A DNA stretch of 64,000 nt from Sphingomicrobium marinum (GCF_026157105.1 NZ_JANPVQ010000001.1:303501-367500), one strand, 5' to 3'. Numbered from the stretch's first letter, positions 35,338 to 44,018 are shown. Notes: generated by a model not told the origin, from the sequence alone. Translations and numbers: made by a program.

Positions 35338-37017
35338 ATGAACGACCAGCCGAACCTGCAGCAATTTGTAAGCGAGCTGAATAGCTACGGCCGCGAGGAA
35401 GGCGATGTTCCGCCGCCCGCACCGGGCGCCGAACCGCCGATCGGGCACGTGCTGGAAATCGCCGGTTCGGGTAGCCGCGTCGTCATGGATGCGCGCCGCC
35501 TGATCGAACTGTCCACCCACGAAGACCCCGCGCTCCAGATGTCGGGCCAAGTCGGCAGCCAGGTGAAGATGGCGGTAGGCAAGAGCTGGCTGATCGCCAA
35601 CGTGCGCACGATGAAGGCCTTCGAAGGCACCACCGTGCTGGCCTATGTCGACTTCCTGGGTGAAGGCAAGCGCGAGGCCGATGGCCGCATGTCGGACTTT
35701 AAACGCGGTGTAACCCGCTTCCCCATTCCGGGCTGCGAAGTGCACGCCGTGACCACGACCGACCTTCGTTCGGTCTTCGCCGCCGACAGTCGCCCGCATA
35801 TCGAGATCGGGAGGGTCTATCCGACCGAGGATATCCGCGGTGCGCTTTATATCGATCCGATGCTCGGCAAGCACTTCGCGGTGCTTGGGTCGACCGGTAC
35901 GGGTAAGTCGACCTCGGTGTCGCTGATCCTGCACCGCATCTGCGAACATAGCCCCGAGGGTCACATCATGATGATCGACCCGCACGGCGAATATTCGGCC
36001 GCCTTCAAGGGCTATGGCGAACTGTTCAACGTCGACAATCTGCAGCTGCCTTATTGGCTGATGAACTTCGAGGAGCATTGTGAAGTCATGCTCGTCTCGT
36101 CGGGTCATGATCGCCAGCGCGATGCCGACATCCTTGCCAAGTGCCTGCTGGAAGCGCGCGGCCGCAACAAGATGGCGGAAGAGTTCGGCAAGGTGACGGT
36201 GGATTCGCCGATCCCGTACTTGCTGACCGATCTCAACCAGATCATCGTCAACGAGATGGGCAAGCTGGATCGCGCCGGCGATGCAACGCCCTACCAGCGC
36301 ATCAAGAACAAGCTCGACGAGCTGCGTTCGGATCCGCGCTTCTCCTTCATGTTCTCGGGCATGCTGGTCAGCGACACGATGGCCAGGTTCTTGCAGAAGA
36401 TGTTCCGCCTGCCCGCCGAAGGCCGCCCGATCTCGATCGTTGACGTGTCGGGGGTTCCCTCGGAAGTGACCTCGACCGTGGTGTCGGTGCTGGCGCGCAT
36501 GGTGTTCGACTATGCCATCTGGAGCCGCACCGAAGCGCAGCGCCCGATCCTGCTGGTCTGCGAAGAAGCCCACCGCTACGTCCCCAAGGACGAAACCTCG
36601 GGCGCGCAAGCCGTGCGCCGCATCCTCGAGCGGATCGCCAAGGAAGGTCGTAAATATGGCGTCTCGCTGGGGCTGATCACGCAGCGTCCGTCCGATCTGG
36701 CCGAAGGCGTGCTGTCGCAGTGCGGCACCATCCTCTCGATGCGTCTGAACAACGAGCGCGATCAGGACGTCGTGCGCGCCGCCATGCCCGAAGGTGCCAA
36801 GGGCTTCCTCGATGCCATTCCCGCCTTGCGCAACCGCGAAGTGATTGCATCGGGTGAAGGCGTGAACATTCCGATCCGCGTCACCTTCGATACGCTGGAG
36901 GCGGAAAAGCGCCCGGCGTCGAGCGATCCCAGCTTTGCCGAAAGTTGGCGCGAAGTGGGCGATGAAGAAGGCATCATCGAACGCACCGTGCGCCGCTGGC
37001 GCGGCCACGGCAAGTAG
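35338..37017 (+). CDS. HerA-type ATPase (DUF87)
   Basis: The 559-residue protein has an N-terminal HAS-barrel-like domain (GHVLEIAGSGSRVVM), Walker A GSTGTGKSTS near 184-193, a DPHGEYS element, and Walker B ILLVCEEAH near 404-412, followed by an arginine-finger region (ITQRPSDLAEGVLSQCGTI). HerA-family hexamers translocate DNA and work in end resection with NurA nuclease. No NurA gene is next to it. It is bacterial HerA-like, with an unusual Pro-rich N-terminal 40 residues. Its role may be DNA repair or defence. Confidence 0.88.
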   Translation: MNDQPNLQQFVSELNSYGREEGDVPPPAPGAEPPIGHVLEIAGSGSRVVMDARRLIELSTHEDPALQMSGQVGSQVKMAVGKSWLIANVRTMKAFEGTTVLAYVDFLGEGKREADGRMSDFKRGVTRFPIPGCEVHAVTTTDLRSVFAADSRPHIEIGRVYPTEDIRGALYIDPMLGKHFAVLGSTGTGKSTSVSLILHRICEHSPEGHIMMIDPHGEYSAAFKGYGELFNVDNLQLPYWLMNFEEHCEVMLVSSGHDRQRDADILAKCLLEARGRNKMAEEFGKVTVDSPIPYLLTDLNQIIVNEMGKLDRAGDATPYQRIKNKLDELRSDPRFSFMFSGMLVSDTMARFLQKMFRLPAEGRPISIVDVSGVPSEVTSTVVSVLARMVFDYAIWSRTEAQRPILLVCEEAHRYVPKDETSGAQAVRRILERIAKEGRKYGVSLGLITQRPSDLAEGVLSQCGTILSMRLNNERDQDVVRAAMPEGAKGFLDAIPALRNREVIASGEGVNIPIRVTFDTLEAEKRPASSDPSFAESWREVGDEEGIIERTVRRWRGHGK

Positions 37018-37027
37018 CGCTGGCCGG

Positions 37028-38071
37028 TTAGAAGTCGGCGCCGAGGCTGACCACCGGCCCGGACCCCGGGTCGGCGTTGCCGGCGACTTGCTGGCGCCAG
37101 TCCAGATGGAGTTTGACGCCGCCGTATAGCGGCATCGAGAGTCGCGGCCCGACGTCGAGCCGCGACAGGCCGGGCTGCGCCCCGCCCCATATGCCAAGGC
37201 CGCCGTCGACATTGGCGATAAGCGGGCGGGTAAGGGTCAGCGCGCCGTCGACGAACAGGTTGCGCTCCTCGATGCCGACTGCACCGCCCTGGATATAGGC
37301 ATTGGCTTTTACATCGGCGGCAATCGACCGGTCCCAGACGCCGGCTTCCGCGAACAGTGCAAAATCGTTGCGGCCACCGCTATCGCCGATCCCTTGGCGC
37401 CGTTCGGCGGTGAGGGACAGCGGGATCCCGGTGAAGGGCGTGAAGCGGACCCCCAGCGCGACCTCGCCGCCATCGATGTCGCGATTGGCGGGGGCACTGG
37501 CGCGTGCGGACACGGCGAAGTTCTGGTCGACGCGATAGAGCAGGCGGGCGCCGGCCTGGCTGCCGCCGAGCGCCCCGGCGGCGGCTAGCGACTGGCCGGG
37601 CGCATCGTCGCGAAACAGGCCCCAACCAGAAAGCTGCCAGCGATCGAACGGGGGCGGCGCTACCGCGGGTGCTCCGGGCGATACGGGCGCTGGCCGAGGT
37701 GGCGGTAGCGCGGTCGCGACAATCGAAATAGGCCGCCCGCCCGCCGACAAGGTCCATGGCATCGGATCCACCGCACGGGCTCGTGGCGGCGGCGATACCA
37801 TGGCTCGGGCCATGCCGGCGGGGCGGGCGAACGCAGCGACGGTCGGGGGGGATGCGACCGCATCCGCGCTATGTTCGATATAAACTGGGTAAGGTACGTA
37901 GACGGTCGTGGCGGGCCGCGGCGCTTTGGCCGCCTGCACACTGGCTGCAGCGACCAATGGGATAGTGTCGAGCGGTTTGGCGAACGCGCCGGGATAAAAG
38001 CCTGCAGTGGCGACACGCAGAATCACCCAGCCCGCGACGAACATCGCGAGAAAGCTTGTCGGGCTGCTCAT
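37028..38071 (-). CDS. NfrA-C-like outer-membrane/periplasmic protein
   Basis: The 347-residue protein begins with a hydrophobic signal or anchor (MSSPTSFLAMFVAGWVIL), a Pro-rich linker (PPPRPAPVSPGAPAVAPPP), then a region of amphipathic beta-strands ending in VVSLGADF. Strands such as NFAVSARASAPANRDIDGG recall the C-terminal domain of the phage N4 adsorption protein NfrA. The stop of the upstream NfrB-like gene overlaps its ATG (ATGA). The pair probably handles an exopolysaccharide. Family placement is by analogy, not certain. Confidence 0.65.
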   Translation of the reverse strand: MSSPTSFLAMFVAGWVILRVATAGFYPGAFAKPLDTIPLVAAASVQAAKAPRPATTVYVPYPVYIEHSADAVASPPTVAAFARPAGMARAMVSPPPRARAVDPMPWTLSAGGRPISIVATALPPPRPAPVSPGAPAVAPPPFDRWQLSGWGLFRDDAPGQSLAAAGALGGSQAGARLLYRVDQNFAVSARASAPANRDIDGGEVALGVRFTPFTGIPLSLTAERRQGIGDSGGRNDFALFAEAGVWDRSIAADVKANAYIQGGAVGIEERNLFVDGALTLTRPLIANVDGGLGIWGGAQPGLSRLDVGPRLSMPLYGGVKLHLDWRQQVAGNADPGSGPVVSLGADF

Positions 38072-39435
38072 GTGCTCGTCTCCGGAAAGACGTGTGCTGT
38101 CTTGTCCCAGCGGGGCGCACCGCCACGTAGATGAAAGCCAAGCGCCCGCTTCACTGCAAGCATCGTGATGATGTTGCCGATGACGATCCGCGGGATCGAC
38201 AGGAAGCCCTGCCAGATCCCGTACGTCGCCGCAGTGAAACCAAAGCGCATGGCAAGGCGCCAGGTCAGGAACGCGGCATTGATCAGGAGCAGAAGCTGGA
38301 GTGCGGGGCCGACGCCCAGATCGACCGGAGCGCCGAAGCTTTTCGCCAGCCACAGCTGCGACCACAGCAGGGCGGCAAGGTAGCCGGCGGCGAGAAAGAG
38401 CGCGGCAAGCGGTCCGCGCCGGTCGCGCATGCGCATCCAATATTCGCCGAGCCGGCCCCGCCAGCCCAGCCGGTCCCAACCGGCCAGCGCGATGCCGCCG
38501 ATCCAGCGCGCTTTCTGGCGCACTGCACCGTCGAGCGTCGACGGGAAATGGCCTTGGGTGGCGACGACCTGATGCTCGCCAGGCAATGCCGGGATGCGCA
38601 CGAACATGGTTTTCATGCCAAGCGCGCCAAGTCGCAGGCCGAGTTCGTAATCCTCGGTCTGGCTGTCGCCCGAAAAGGGGGTGCCTTCATGCTGCGCAGC
38701 AAGCCGCGCCATCGCATCGCGGCGAATGGCGCAGGCGACACCGGCGAGCGGGATCGAGGCGCCGACGGCCTCGCGAACTACCAGCTCCTTGCCATGGCTT
38801 TCGGCGAACTCGTCGCAATAGTGCCCGCCGATCCAGGGCGACTCGCGATCGATCAGCGGGATGACGGGGAGCTGGATCGCAGCGGCGCGATCGATCAGCC
38901 GATCAAATACCGCCAGTTCCAACGGGTGTACCAGATCTTCCGCATCGTGAAGGATGATCGCCCGCGCGCTGCTCCCGCGCTCCGTCTCTTCCACGATTAG
39001 AGCGTCGTGCAGGTAGTTGAGGCAATGTGCCTTGGTGGTCGGCCCGTCGGCGTCGACCTCGACCGGAATGATGCGCTCGTCATCAACGGCATGAACCGCC
39101 GCGCAGGTTGCCGGATCGTTGCGATAATAGCCGACGAAGAGCCGGTAATCGGCGCGGCCATAGCGGGCCAGCGTTTCGCGCAGCATCTTCGTGATGACGG
39201 CGCTCTCGTCCCAAGCCGGGATGAACACGGCCATCCAGCCGTCATCGCGGGTCGTTTTGAAGCTGTCCGCGTGCGCGCGCTCGTGTTGGCGATAGACGGT
39301 GGCCGTCCGCCAGAAGCGGCGCGTGAAATAGAGGATGTCGACGACGAGGTCGTCGAGCGAAAAGAGGAAAAAGCCGACTGCAGCGAACAAGGCCAGTTCG
39401 CCAGCGATGGACGCCATGAGTTGGGCGATGCTCAT
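38068..39435 (-). CDS. NfrB-like inner-membrane glycosyltransferase (GT2)
   Basis: The 455-residue protein has a GT2 domain between N-terminal and C-terminal membrane helices. The donor-binding motif is HDAEDLVHPLEL, followed by the TEDYELGLRL region and the QKARWIGG (Q-x-x-R-W) block of processive synthases. It resembles the N-terminal half of NfrB, the inner-membrane partner of NfrA in enteric bacteria, needed for N4 receptor activity and polysaccharide secretion. Four bases overlap with the next gene. The product sugar cannot be told. Confidence 0.82.
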   Translation of the reverse strand: MSIAQLMASIAGELALFAAVGFFLFSLDDLVVDILYFTRRFWRTATVYRQHERAHADSFKTTRDDGWMAVFIPAWDESAVITKMLRETLARYGRADYRLFVGYYRNDPATCAAVHAVDDERIIPVEVDADGPTTKAHCLNYLHDALIVEETERGSSARAIILHDAEDLVHPLELAVFDRLIDRAAAIQLPVIPLIDRESPWIGGHYCDEFAESHGKELVVREAVGASIPLAGVACAIRRDAMARLAAQHEGTPFSGDSQTEDYELGLRLGALGMKTMFVRIPALPGEHQVVATQGHFPSTLDGAVRQKARWIGGIALAGWDRLGWRGRLGEYWMRMRDRRGPLAALFLAAGYLAALLWSQLWLAKSFGAPVDLGVGPALQLLLLINAAFLTWRLAMRFGFTAATYGIWQGFLSIPRIVIGNIITMLAVKRALGFHLRGGAPRWDKTAHVFPETST

Positions 39436-39706
39436 GGTCGACTATTCGCAATGTTTGGAATCGACGCTCGATACATGCGGTCCTATCCGCTGAATATCCG
39501 AGCAAGTTTGACCTATGTCAGAAACAATTCGGTGCCGCAACTACCTCCATTTCGGAGGCTATCCTTGAAATGCGAGTTCAATTTCAGCGATTCCTGCAAC
39601 GTTTTCAGCGTGATGACGGAACAAGACGGGCTGCGGGGCTTTACCGAATAGTAAGTCAATTGCGTTAGCGAAGGGGCACGCCGACCGAGAAGGAAGTGCC
39701 CGTTTG

Positions 39707-40477
39707 ATGATTGCCGCTCTTACTCAGAATATGCAGACCCGCGCTGCCAATCTGCTGGCTGCGCTCGAGGCAAGCCTCAAGACGATCATGGCCTTCTGGC
39801 TGATCCTTGCGATGGGCGCCTGTTCGCTACGCGTGTCGCTTGGCGCGGTTGGCGCCGGTTCGAACGATCTCGGCACGGCGCTGCCTTATATATTGGTGAT
39901 CGTCATGCCCCTCGTCTCGATGGGGCTCGCGCTCAAATGGTTCGCCGACGGCGAAAACATGGCGCAGCCTGACATGCGCCTTGCCCTCGTCGGCAAGTGG
40001 CGCGACGTCGATGCTTCCGAAGCCAAGGCGCATTCGCTTTATGGTGCCAGCGGTATCATGGTTTCGTTGCTGGTCGGCATGTTGCTCAACGTCCCGGTGC
40101 GTGTCGCCGAGTTCCTGGTGGCAATTCCCGCGATCACCAGCGCGGTGCCGAGCTGGCTCTCGGTGCTGCACTTCATGATGACGCTCGACGTCGTGTTGCT
40201 GACCAGCCTGTATACCATTGCTTTCGTTGCGGCGCTGCGCCGCGTGCCGCTGTTCCCGCGGCTGCTGGTGGCTGTCTGGTGTATCGACCTGGCGATGCAA
40301 TTGTCGGTGGCGCAGTTGGTGGCCGCGCAAGGCCTGCCCTCAAGCGTTGCCGCACCATTGCAGACATTGCTCGATGCGAACGTCAAGAAGGTGCTGATAT
40401 CGGTCGGCCTGTGGGCGCCGTATCTGTTGCTGTCACGCCGCGTGAACGTGACCTATCGCCACCGCGTGGAAGCGTAG
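39707..40477 (+). CDS. DUF2569 family membrane protein
   Basis: The 256-residue protein has a soluble N-terminus, four or five helices (about 28-50, 60-80, 110-135, 145-165, 180-200) and a basic C-terminus. It is typical of DUF2569-like membrane proteins in sphingomonads, with short loop LKWFADGENMAQP. AAGGAAG lies about ten bases before ATG 39707; TTG 39704 is in frame just before it. The 271-base gap before it (39436-39706) holds no other gene. A perfect hairpin follows. Role unknown. Confidence 0.65.
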   Translation: MIAALTQNMQTRAANLLAALEASLKTIMAFWLILAMGACSLRVSLGAVGAGSNDLGTALPYILVIVMPLVSMGLALKWFADGENMAQPDMRLALVGKWRDVDASEAKAHSLYGASGIMVSLLVGMLLNVPVRVAEFLVAIPAITSAVPSWLSVLHFMMTLDVVLLTSLYTIAFVAALRRVPLFPRLLVAVWCIDLAMQLSVAQLVAAQGLPSSVAAPLQTLLDANVKKVLISVGLWAPYLLLSRRVNVTYRHRVEA

Positions 40478-40518
40478 GCACCAACCTTTCCAATCAATCT
40501 GCATCGTTGTTTTTGTCC

Positions 40519-40540
40519 CCGAGTCGCGCCCGCGACTCGG
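40519..40540. repeat. perfect 10-base-arm hairpin after the DUF2569 gene
   Basis: CCGAGTCGCG and CGCGACTCGG form a 10-base stem around CC. There is no T-run after it on the plus strand; T-rich sequence lies on the left side only. It may be a weak terminator or an mRNA 3' element. Confidence 0.5.
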
Positions 40541-40913
40541 CGCGGATGCAGCTGATTGAACTGCGACTTAAACCGTGAGCGCTCATTTTTTTGTCCTGTT
40601 TTGAAACAAATATTAATCTGAATTAGGTTCTGTTAACCTCCCATTAAATGCCATTACCCACGCAAATCTGCCATTTCTGGCCGATTACTGCAGTTTGGGA
40701 ATATAATGGGAGTTAAATTTCTATGCTTGACGAAAAGTTAAAGCGCGTAAAGAAATGAGCCATCCGATGCGGGCGGAAGCTAGGTCGGGGGGGATCGCAA
40801 GTGCATTTGTTGCACGCGTTTTGCGATCGTGTCTCTCAGCTCTGTTTCCATCATCGGTAGACGGATCGCCGGCATGGCGGTTCGGGAGTGATAAAGAGAG
40901 TAGGGGACGAAGA
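40541..40913 (+). promoter_or_regulatory. flp promoter region and leader
   Basis: The 373 bases contain no supported gene; the region is AT-rich at 40590-40740. Four TTAA tetramers lie near 40614-40712, and TATAAT at 40702-40707 is a good -10 without a matching -35, as in activator-dependent promoters. GTGCA-N5-TGCAC lies at 40801-40815. Transcription from this -10 would give a leader of about 200 bases before flp. Confidence 0.55.
40634..40648 (+). promoter_or_regulatory. CtrA binding site (TTAA-N7-TTAA)
   Basis: TTAACCTCCCATTAA is an exact match to the CtrA consensus TTAA-N7-TTAA. It is 54 bases before the TATAAT and about 265 bases before the flp ATG. In Caulobacter the pilin gene pilA is activated by CtrA, so cell-cycle control of this pilin is expected. 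I have not searched for other sites by program. Confidence 0.65.
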
Positions 40914-41096
40914 ATGAAGAAGTTTGTTGCAATGATGAAGAATGAGTCGGGTGCGTCGGCTGCTGAATATGCGCTGATCCTCGCCATTATCGGTTCGGTC
41001 CTGGCGCTTGCCGCCGTGGCCCTGGGTTCGGCGATTGGCAACGCCATCGACGACACGACCGAGTGCATCAACACGGACGGCACCAGCTGCCCGTAA
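40914..41096 (+). CDS. flp: Flp/PilA-type pilin
   Basis: The 60-residue pilin has a short basic leader (MKKFVAMMKNESG) cut before ASAAEYALILAI by the CpaA prepilin peptidase. The Glu at +5 and Tyr at +6 of the mature N-terminus are hallmarks of Flp pilins. One hydrophobic helix (about 18-45) follows, and the mature pilin ends in two cysteines (TECINTDGTSC) that could form a disulfide loop. The ATG at 40914 follows GGGGA at eight bases; a longer in-frame reading upstream is not credible. It is the structural subunit of the Tad pilus. Confidence 0.93.
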   Translation: MKKFVAMMKNESGASAAEYALILAIIGSVLALAAVALGSAIGNAIDDTTECINTDGTSCP

Positions 41097-41121
41097 GTTG
41101 AGAGAGTAATACGTAACGAAG

Positions 41122-41155
41122 ATGGCCGGTCCGTTTTCAACGGCCGGCCATTTTC
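41122..41155 (+). terminator. Rho-independent terminator between flp and cpaB
   Basis: ATGGCCGG-CCGTT pairs with AACGG-CCGGCCAT (13 base pairs with one bulge) and is followed by TTTTC. It lets the pilin be made in excess over the assembly genes. Confidence 0.85.
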
Positions 41156-41257
41156 ATCTCTGCATCAGTAATTTGGAAATTAACGCCTTTTTCCTAGGCG
41201 CTGTGGAGAAAAGCTGATACAGGTTAACGGATTTTCAGTTGGGGGGATGATCGGGCT

Positions 41258-42169
41258 ATGAACCGTAATTCAATTATTGCGCTGGCTGTGGCTGTCGTGC
41301 TCGGCATCATCGCCGTCTACCTCGTGAATAGCTATTTATCAGGCCAAGAGGGCCGCATTGCCGCGCAGGAAGCCGCTGGCGAGCGCACTCAGGTCGCTGT
41401 CGCCGCTGCGCCCTTGGGTTATGGCACCGAAATCACGCGCGACCGCGTGCGGTTTGTAAGCTATCCGACCAACGCCTTGCCGCCCGGCACATTCCCCGAT
41501 TTCGAGACGCTGTTTCCGGAAGGCAAAACGCGCCATGCACTGCGTCCGATCCAGGTCAACCAGCCGCTGCTCGCCGCCGATCTTACGGGCGAAGGCGAAG
41601 GTGCCTCGATCGCTGCGACGCTGCCCCCGGGGATGCGCGCGGCTACGGTTAGCGTAAACGCCGTGTCGAGCGTTGCGGGCTTCATCCAGCCCAATGACTC
41701 GGTCGACGTCCTCATCACGCGTCAGTCACTCAACGGGTCGCAGCAAGTGACCGACGTACTGCTCCAGAATGTCCGCGTCATCGCGATGGATCAGCGCGCG
41801 CAGGATTCGAACCAGCCGGCGGTGTCCAGCACGGCGACGCTCGAGGTCACGCCTGTCGACGCTCAGAAGCTCGCGCTTGGCCAGCAGCTCGGACAGCTCA
41901 GCCTCGTGCTGCGCAAACCGGGCGTCGAAGAAAATATCCCGACCGTGGAAACCGTAAGCCTCAACGACCTGCGCTACGAGCTGCAGCGTGGCGCTTACGA
42001 GGGTGCGACGGCCGCCGTGCCGGAGCCGACACAGGCGGTAGCGCGTCCGGCACGACGCTTTACCCGCCCGGCCGCAACGGCACGTCCGGCGCCGCCGCCA
42101 AAACCGCGGGTCGAAGTTACGAGAGGCCTGGATACAAGCAGCTACGAGGTGGGCGAATATGAAGACTAG
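41258..42169 (+). CDS. cpaB: Flp pilus assembly protein CpaB/RcpC
   Basis: The 303-residue protein has one N-terminal membrane helix (IIALAVAVVLGIIAVYLVNS), an SAF/antifreeze-like domain (about 45-110), then a beta-rich domain with NAVSSVAGFIQPNDSVDVLI typical of RcpC/CpaB. A Pro/Ala-rich C-terminal tail (PAPPPKPRVEV) follows. It is a periplasmic partner of the CpaC secretin. GGGGGG precedes the ATG. A half-site TTAACG at 41226 may add regulation. Confidence 0.92.
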   Translation: MNRNSIIALAVAVVLGIIAVYLVNSYLSGQEGRIAAQEAAGERTQVAVAAAPLGYGTEITRDRVRFVSYPTNALPPGTFPDFETLFPEGKTRHALRPIQVNQPLLAADLTGEGEGASIAATLPPGMRAATVSVNAVSSVAGFIQPNDSVDVLITRQSLNGSQQVTDVLLQNVRVIAMDQRAQDSNQPAVSSTATLEVTPVDAQKLALGQQLGQLSLVLRKPGVEENIPTVETVSLNDLRYELQRGAYEGATAAVPEPTQAVARPARRFTRPAATARPAPPPKPRVEVTRGLDTSSYEVGEYED

Positions 42170-43685
42170 GGGGACCATGCGCGCCGCGCTGGCCGGATTG
42201 ATGCTGGCCGCGGGGGCGGCTGTCATCGCGGCGCCGGCACATGCGCAGCTTATCGAGGCAGGGGACGGCATTCACGCCGGCGAACTCGCTATTCCCGTCA
42301 ACAAGAGCCAGGTGCTGCGGACCGACCGTCCTTTCGCCCGTGCGCTCGTCGGCAACAGTGAAATCGCTGACGTACTGCCGCTGTCGGATCAGTCGCTATA
42401 CGTGCTGGGCCGCAGTCAGGGCACGACAAGCCTGACGCTTTACGATTCCAGTAACCGCCTGATCGCTGTCATCGATGTCGCGGTCGGGCCTGACGTGACC
42501 AGCCTCAAGCGCCAGCTCTCCGACCTCATGCCGGGCGAAGACGTCGGGGCGCGGATCGTCAACGATTCGATCGTGCTCGACGGCATCGTGTCATCGGCCG
42601 TGGCTGCCGACCGCGCGATGCAGCTGGCAGAAGCCTACGGCGGCAATGTCATCAACATGATGTCGATCGGATCGTCGCAGCAGGTCATGCTCGAAGTGCG
42701 CTTCTCCGAAGTGAATCGTACCGCGCTCAAGGAGCTCGGAACGGGCTTCTTTATTTCAAACAACGATGGCGATTTCGGCGCTGCAATCGGCGACGGCGCA
42801 TCGGTGTTCGACCGCGACAATCCGGGTAGCGGCGTGGCGCTCGATACGGTGCAAGATGCTTACGGCGCCTTTGCTGGCACCTTCACCCTGTTTGGCGCGA
42901 ATGTTGCCGCCTCGCTCGATGTGCTCGAGCGCAAGGGTGTCTCGACGACGCTGGCGGAGCCGACGCTGGTTGCACTGTCGGGCGAGCAGGCGAGCTTCCT
43001 GGCGGGCGGCGAGTTCCCGATCCCCGTGGCGCAAGGCGGTAGCGATGATGGCGCTGCCATCTCGGTAGAATTCAAGCAGTTCGGCGTCGCGCTCGCGTTC
43101 ACGCCGACGGTGCTTGCCGATGGCGTCATCAATGTCGTCGTGCAGCCCGAGGTCAGCTCGATCGATTCTTCGGCCTCGGTTGCCATCAACGGCATCGTGG
43201 TTCCGGGATTGCAGACGCGCCGGGCCTATACGACGGTCGAACTGCGTGACGGCGAAAGCTTTGCGCTCGCCGGCCTTTTGCGGACGGACTTCCGCGATAC
43301 CGTACGTCAGTTTCCGATCCTGGGGTCGATCCCGATCATCGGCTCGCTGTTCCGGTCGACGGACTTCCAGCGGCAGGAAACCGAGCTTGTCATCATCGTC
43401 ACCCCGCGCCTCGTGCGCCCGGTGCCGCACGGCTATCTCCAGTCGCCAACCGACCGCGTGACGCCGCCCGATGAAATCGACCTGTTCCTGCTCGGCAAGA
43501 CCGATGGCGCGGTGCCGCCCATCTCGCTGCCGGGCGAGCAGCCCAATCCGAGTTGGTATCCAATCGGCGAACCGCCGAGCGAATATGCACCGGAAAACCG
43601 CAACAACGATGGCGGCGATACCGGTGGCGGTATGGCCTCTGTCGATCCGCGCACGCTCGAAAAGGAGTATGGACATGACCTGTAA
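42159..43685 (+). CDS. cpaC: Tad pilus secretin CpaC/RcpA
   Basis: The 508-residue secretin has a signal peptide (LMLAAGAAVIAAPAHA), an N-terminal pilus-secretin domain with BON-like fold (GELAIPVNKSQVLRTDRP), and a C-terminal secretin domain containing VALSGEQASFLAGGEFPIPV and FPILGSIPIIGSLFRS. It forms the outer-membrane channel. Starts at 42159 and 42177 both have purine-rich sites; the second (AGGGGGACC-ATG) gives a cleaner signal peptide. It overlaps cpaB by 11 bases. Confidence 0.93.
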   Translation: MKTRGTMRAALAGLMLAAGAAVIAAPAHAQLIEAGDGIHAGELAIPVNKSQVLRTDRPFARALVGNSEIADVLPLSDQSLYVLGRSQGTTSLTLYDSSNRLIAVIDVAVGPDVTSLKRQLSDLMPGEDVGARIVNDSIVLDGIVSSAVAADRAMQLAEAYGGNVINMMSIGSSQQVMLEVRFSEVNRTALKELGTGFFISNNDGDFGAAIGDGASVFDRDNPGSGVALDTVQDAYGAFAGTFTLFGANVAASLDVLERKGVSTTLAEPTLVALSGEQASFLAGGEFPIPVAQGGSDDGAAISVEFKQFGVALAFTPTVLADGVINVVVQPEVSSIDSSASVAINGIVVPGLQTRRAYTTVELRDGESFALAGLLRTDFRDTVRQFPILGSIPIIGSLFRSTDFQRQETELVIIVTPRLVRPVPHGYLQSPTDRVTPPDEIDLFLLGKTDGAVPPISLPGEQPNPSWYPIGEPPSEYAPENRNNDGGDTGGGMASVDPRTLEKEYGHDL

Positions 43686-43989
43686 GCTTTTGATTGCGGG
43701 CATCACCCTGCCCCTCGTCGCAGCGGCATGCGCGCCGGTCGATCCGGGCTATGGCGATGCGGTGGCCTACAACAAGGCTGCGCACACGATCGATCCGGAA
43801 CCCGAATATGAATGGGACGACGCCAAGCCGGGTGAAAGCGGCGAACGCGGTGCCGACAATGCGAAAGCGTATCGCGAAGGCACCGTCAAGCGGCCATCCG
43901 GCGCTGGCGGAAGCGGTGGCAACCAGGGCGGCACAGGCGGCGGGGGCCAAGGCGGTCTCGGCAGTCGTCAAAGCAGCGGACCTCTGTAA
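43675..43989 (+). CDS. short Gly-rich lipoprotein in the CpaD position
   Basis: The 104-residue protein has a lipobox (LVAAAC, Cys18) and ends in a Gly/Gln/Ser-rich tail. AAAGGAG is seven bases before the ATG at 43675. It overlaps the cpaC end by 11 bases. In other tad loci this place holds CpaD, a larger lipoprotein that pilots the secretin. This one lacks the CpaD domain but could fill a similar pilotin-like role. That is inference from position. Confidence 0.7.
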   Translation: MTCKLLIAGITLPLVAAACAPVDPGYGDAVAYNKAAHTIDPEPEYEWDDAKPGESGERGADNAKAYREGTVKRPSGAGGSGGNQGGTGGGGQGGLGSRQSSGPL

Positions 43990-44018
43990 GGCGCTGTTGG
44001 GCGATTAGGAGATGATTG

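Noticed and set aside
35296-37212. Minus-strand open frame of 638 codons opposite the HerA ATPase
   Set aside because: Antisense shadow; the ATPase motifs fix the true strand.
38072-38479. Upstream in-frame extension of the NfrA-like gene by about 136 codons
   Set aside because: It overlaps the NfrB-like gene in another frame and is Arg/Ala-rich; the ATGA junction and hydrophobic N-terminus support the start at 38071.
40519-40540. Hairpin after the DUF2569 gene as an intrinsic terminator
   Set aside because: The stem is perfect but there is no T-run on the plus-strand side, so it is listed only as a repeat.
41170-41240. Possible CtrA sites (TTAACG near 41180 and 41226) before cpaB
   Set aside because: Only half-sites are present, without a second TTAA at seven bases; too weak to annotate.
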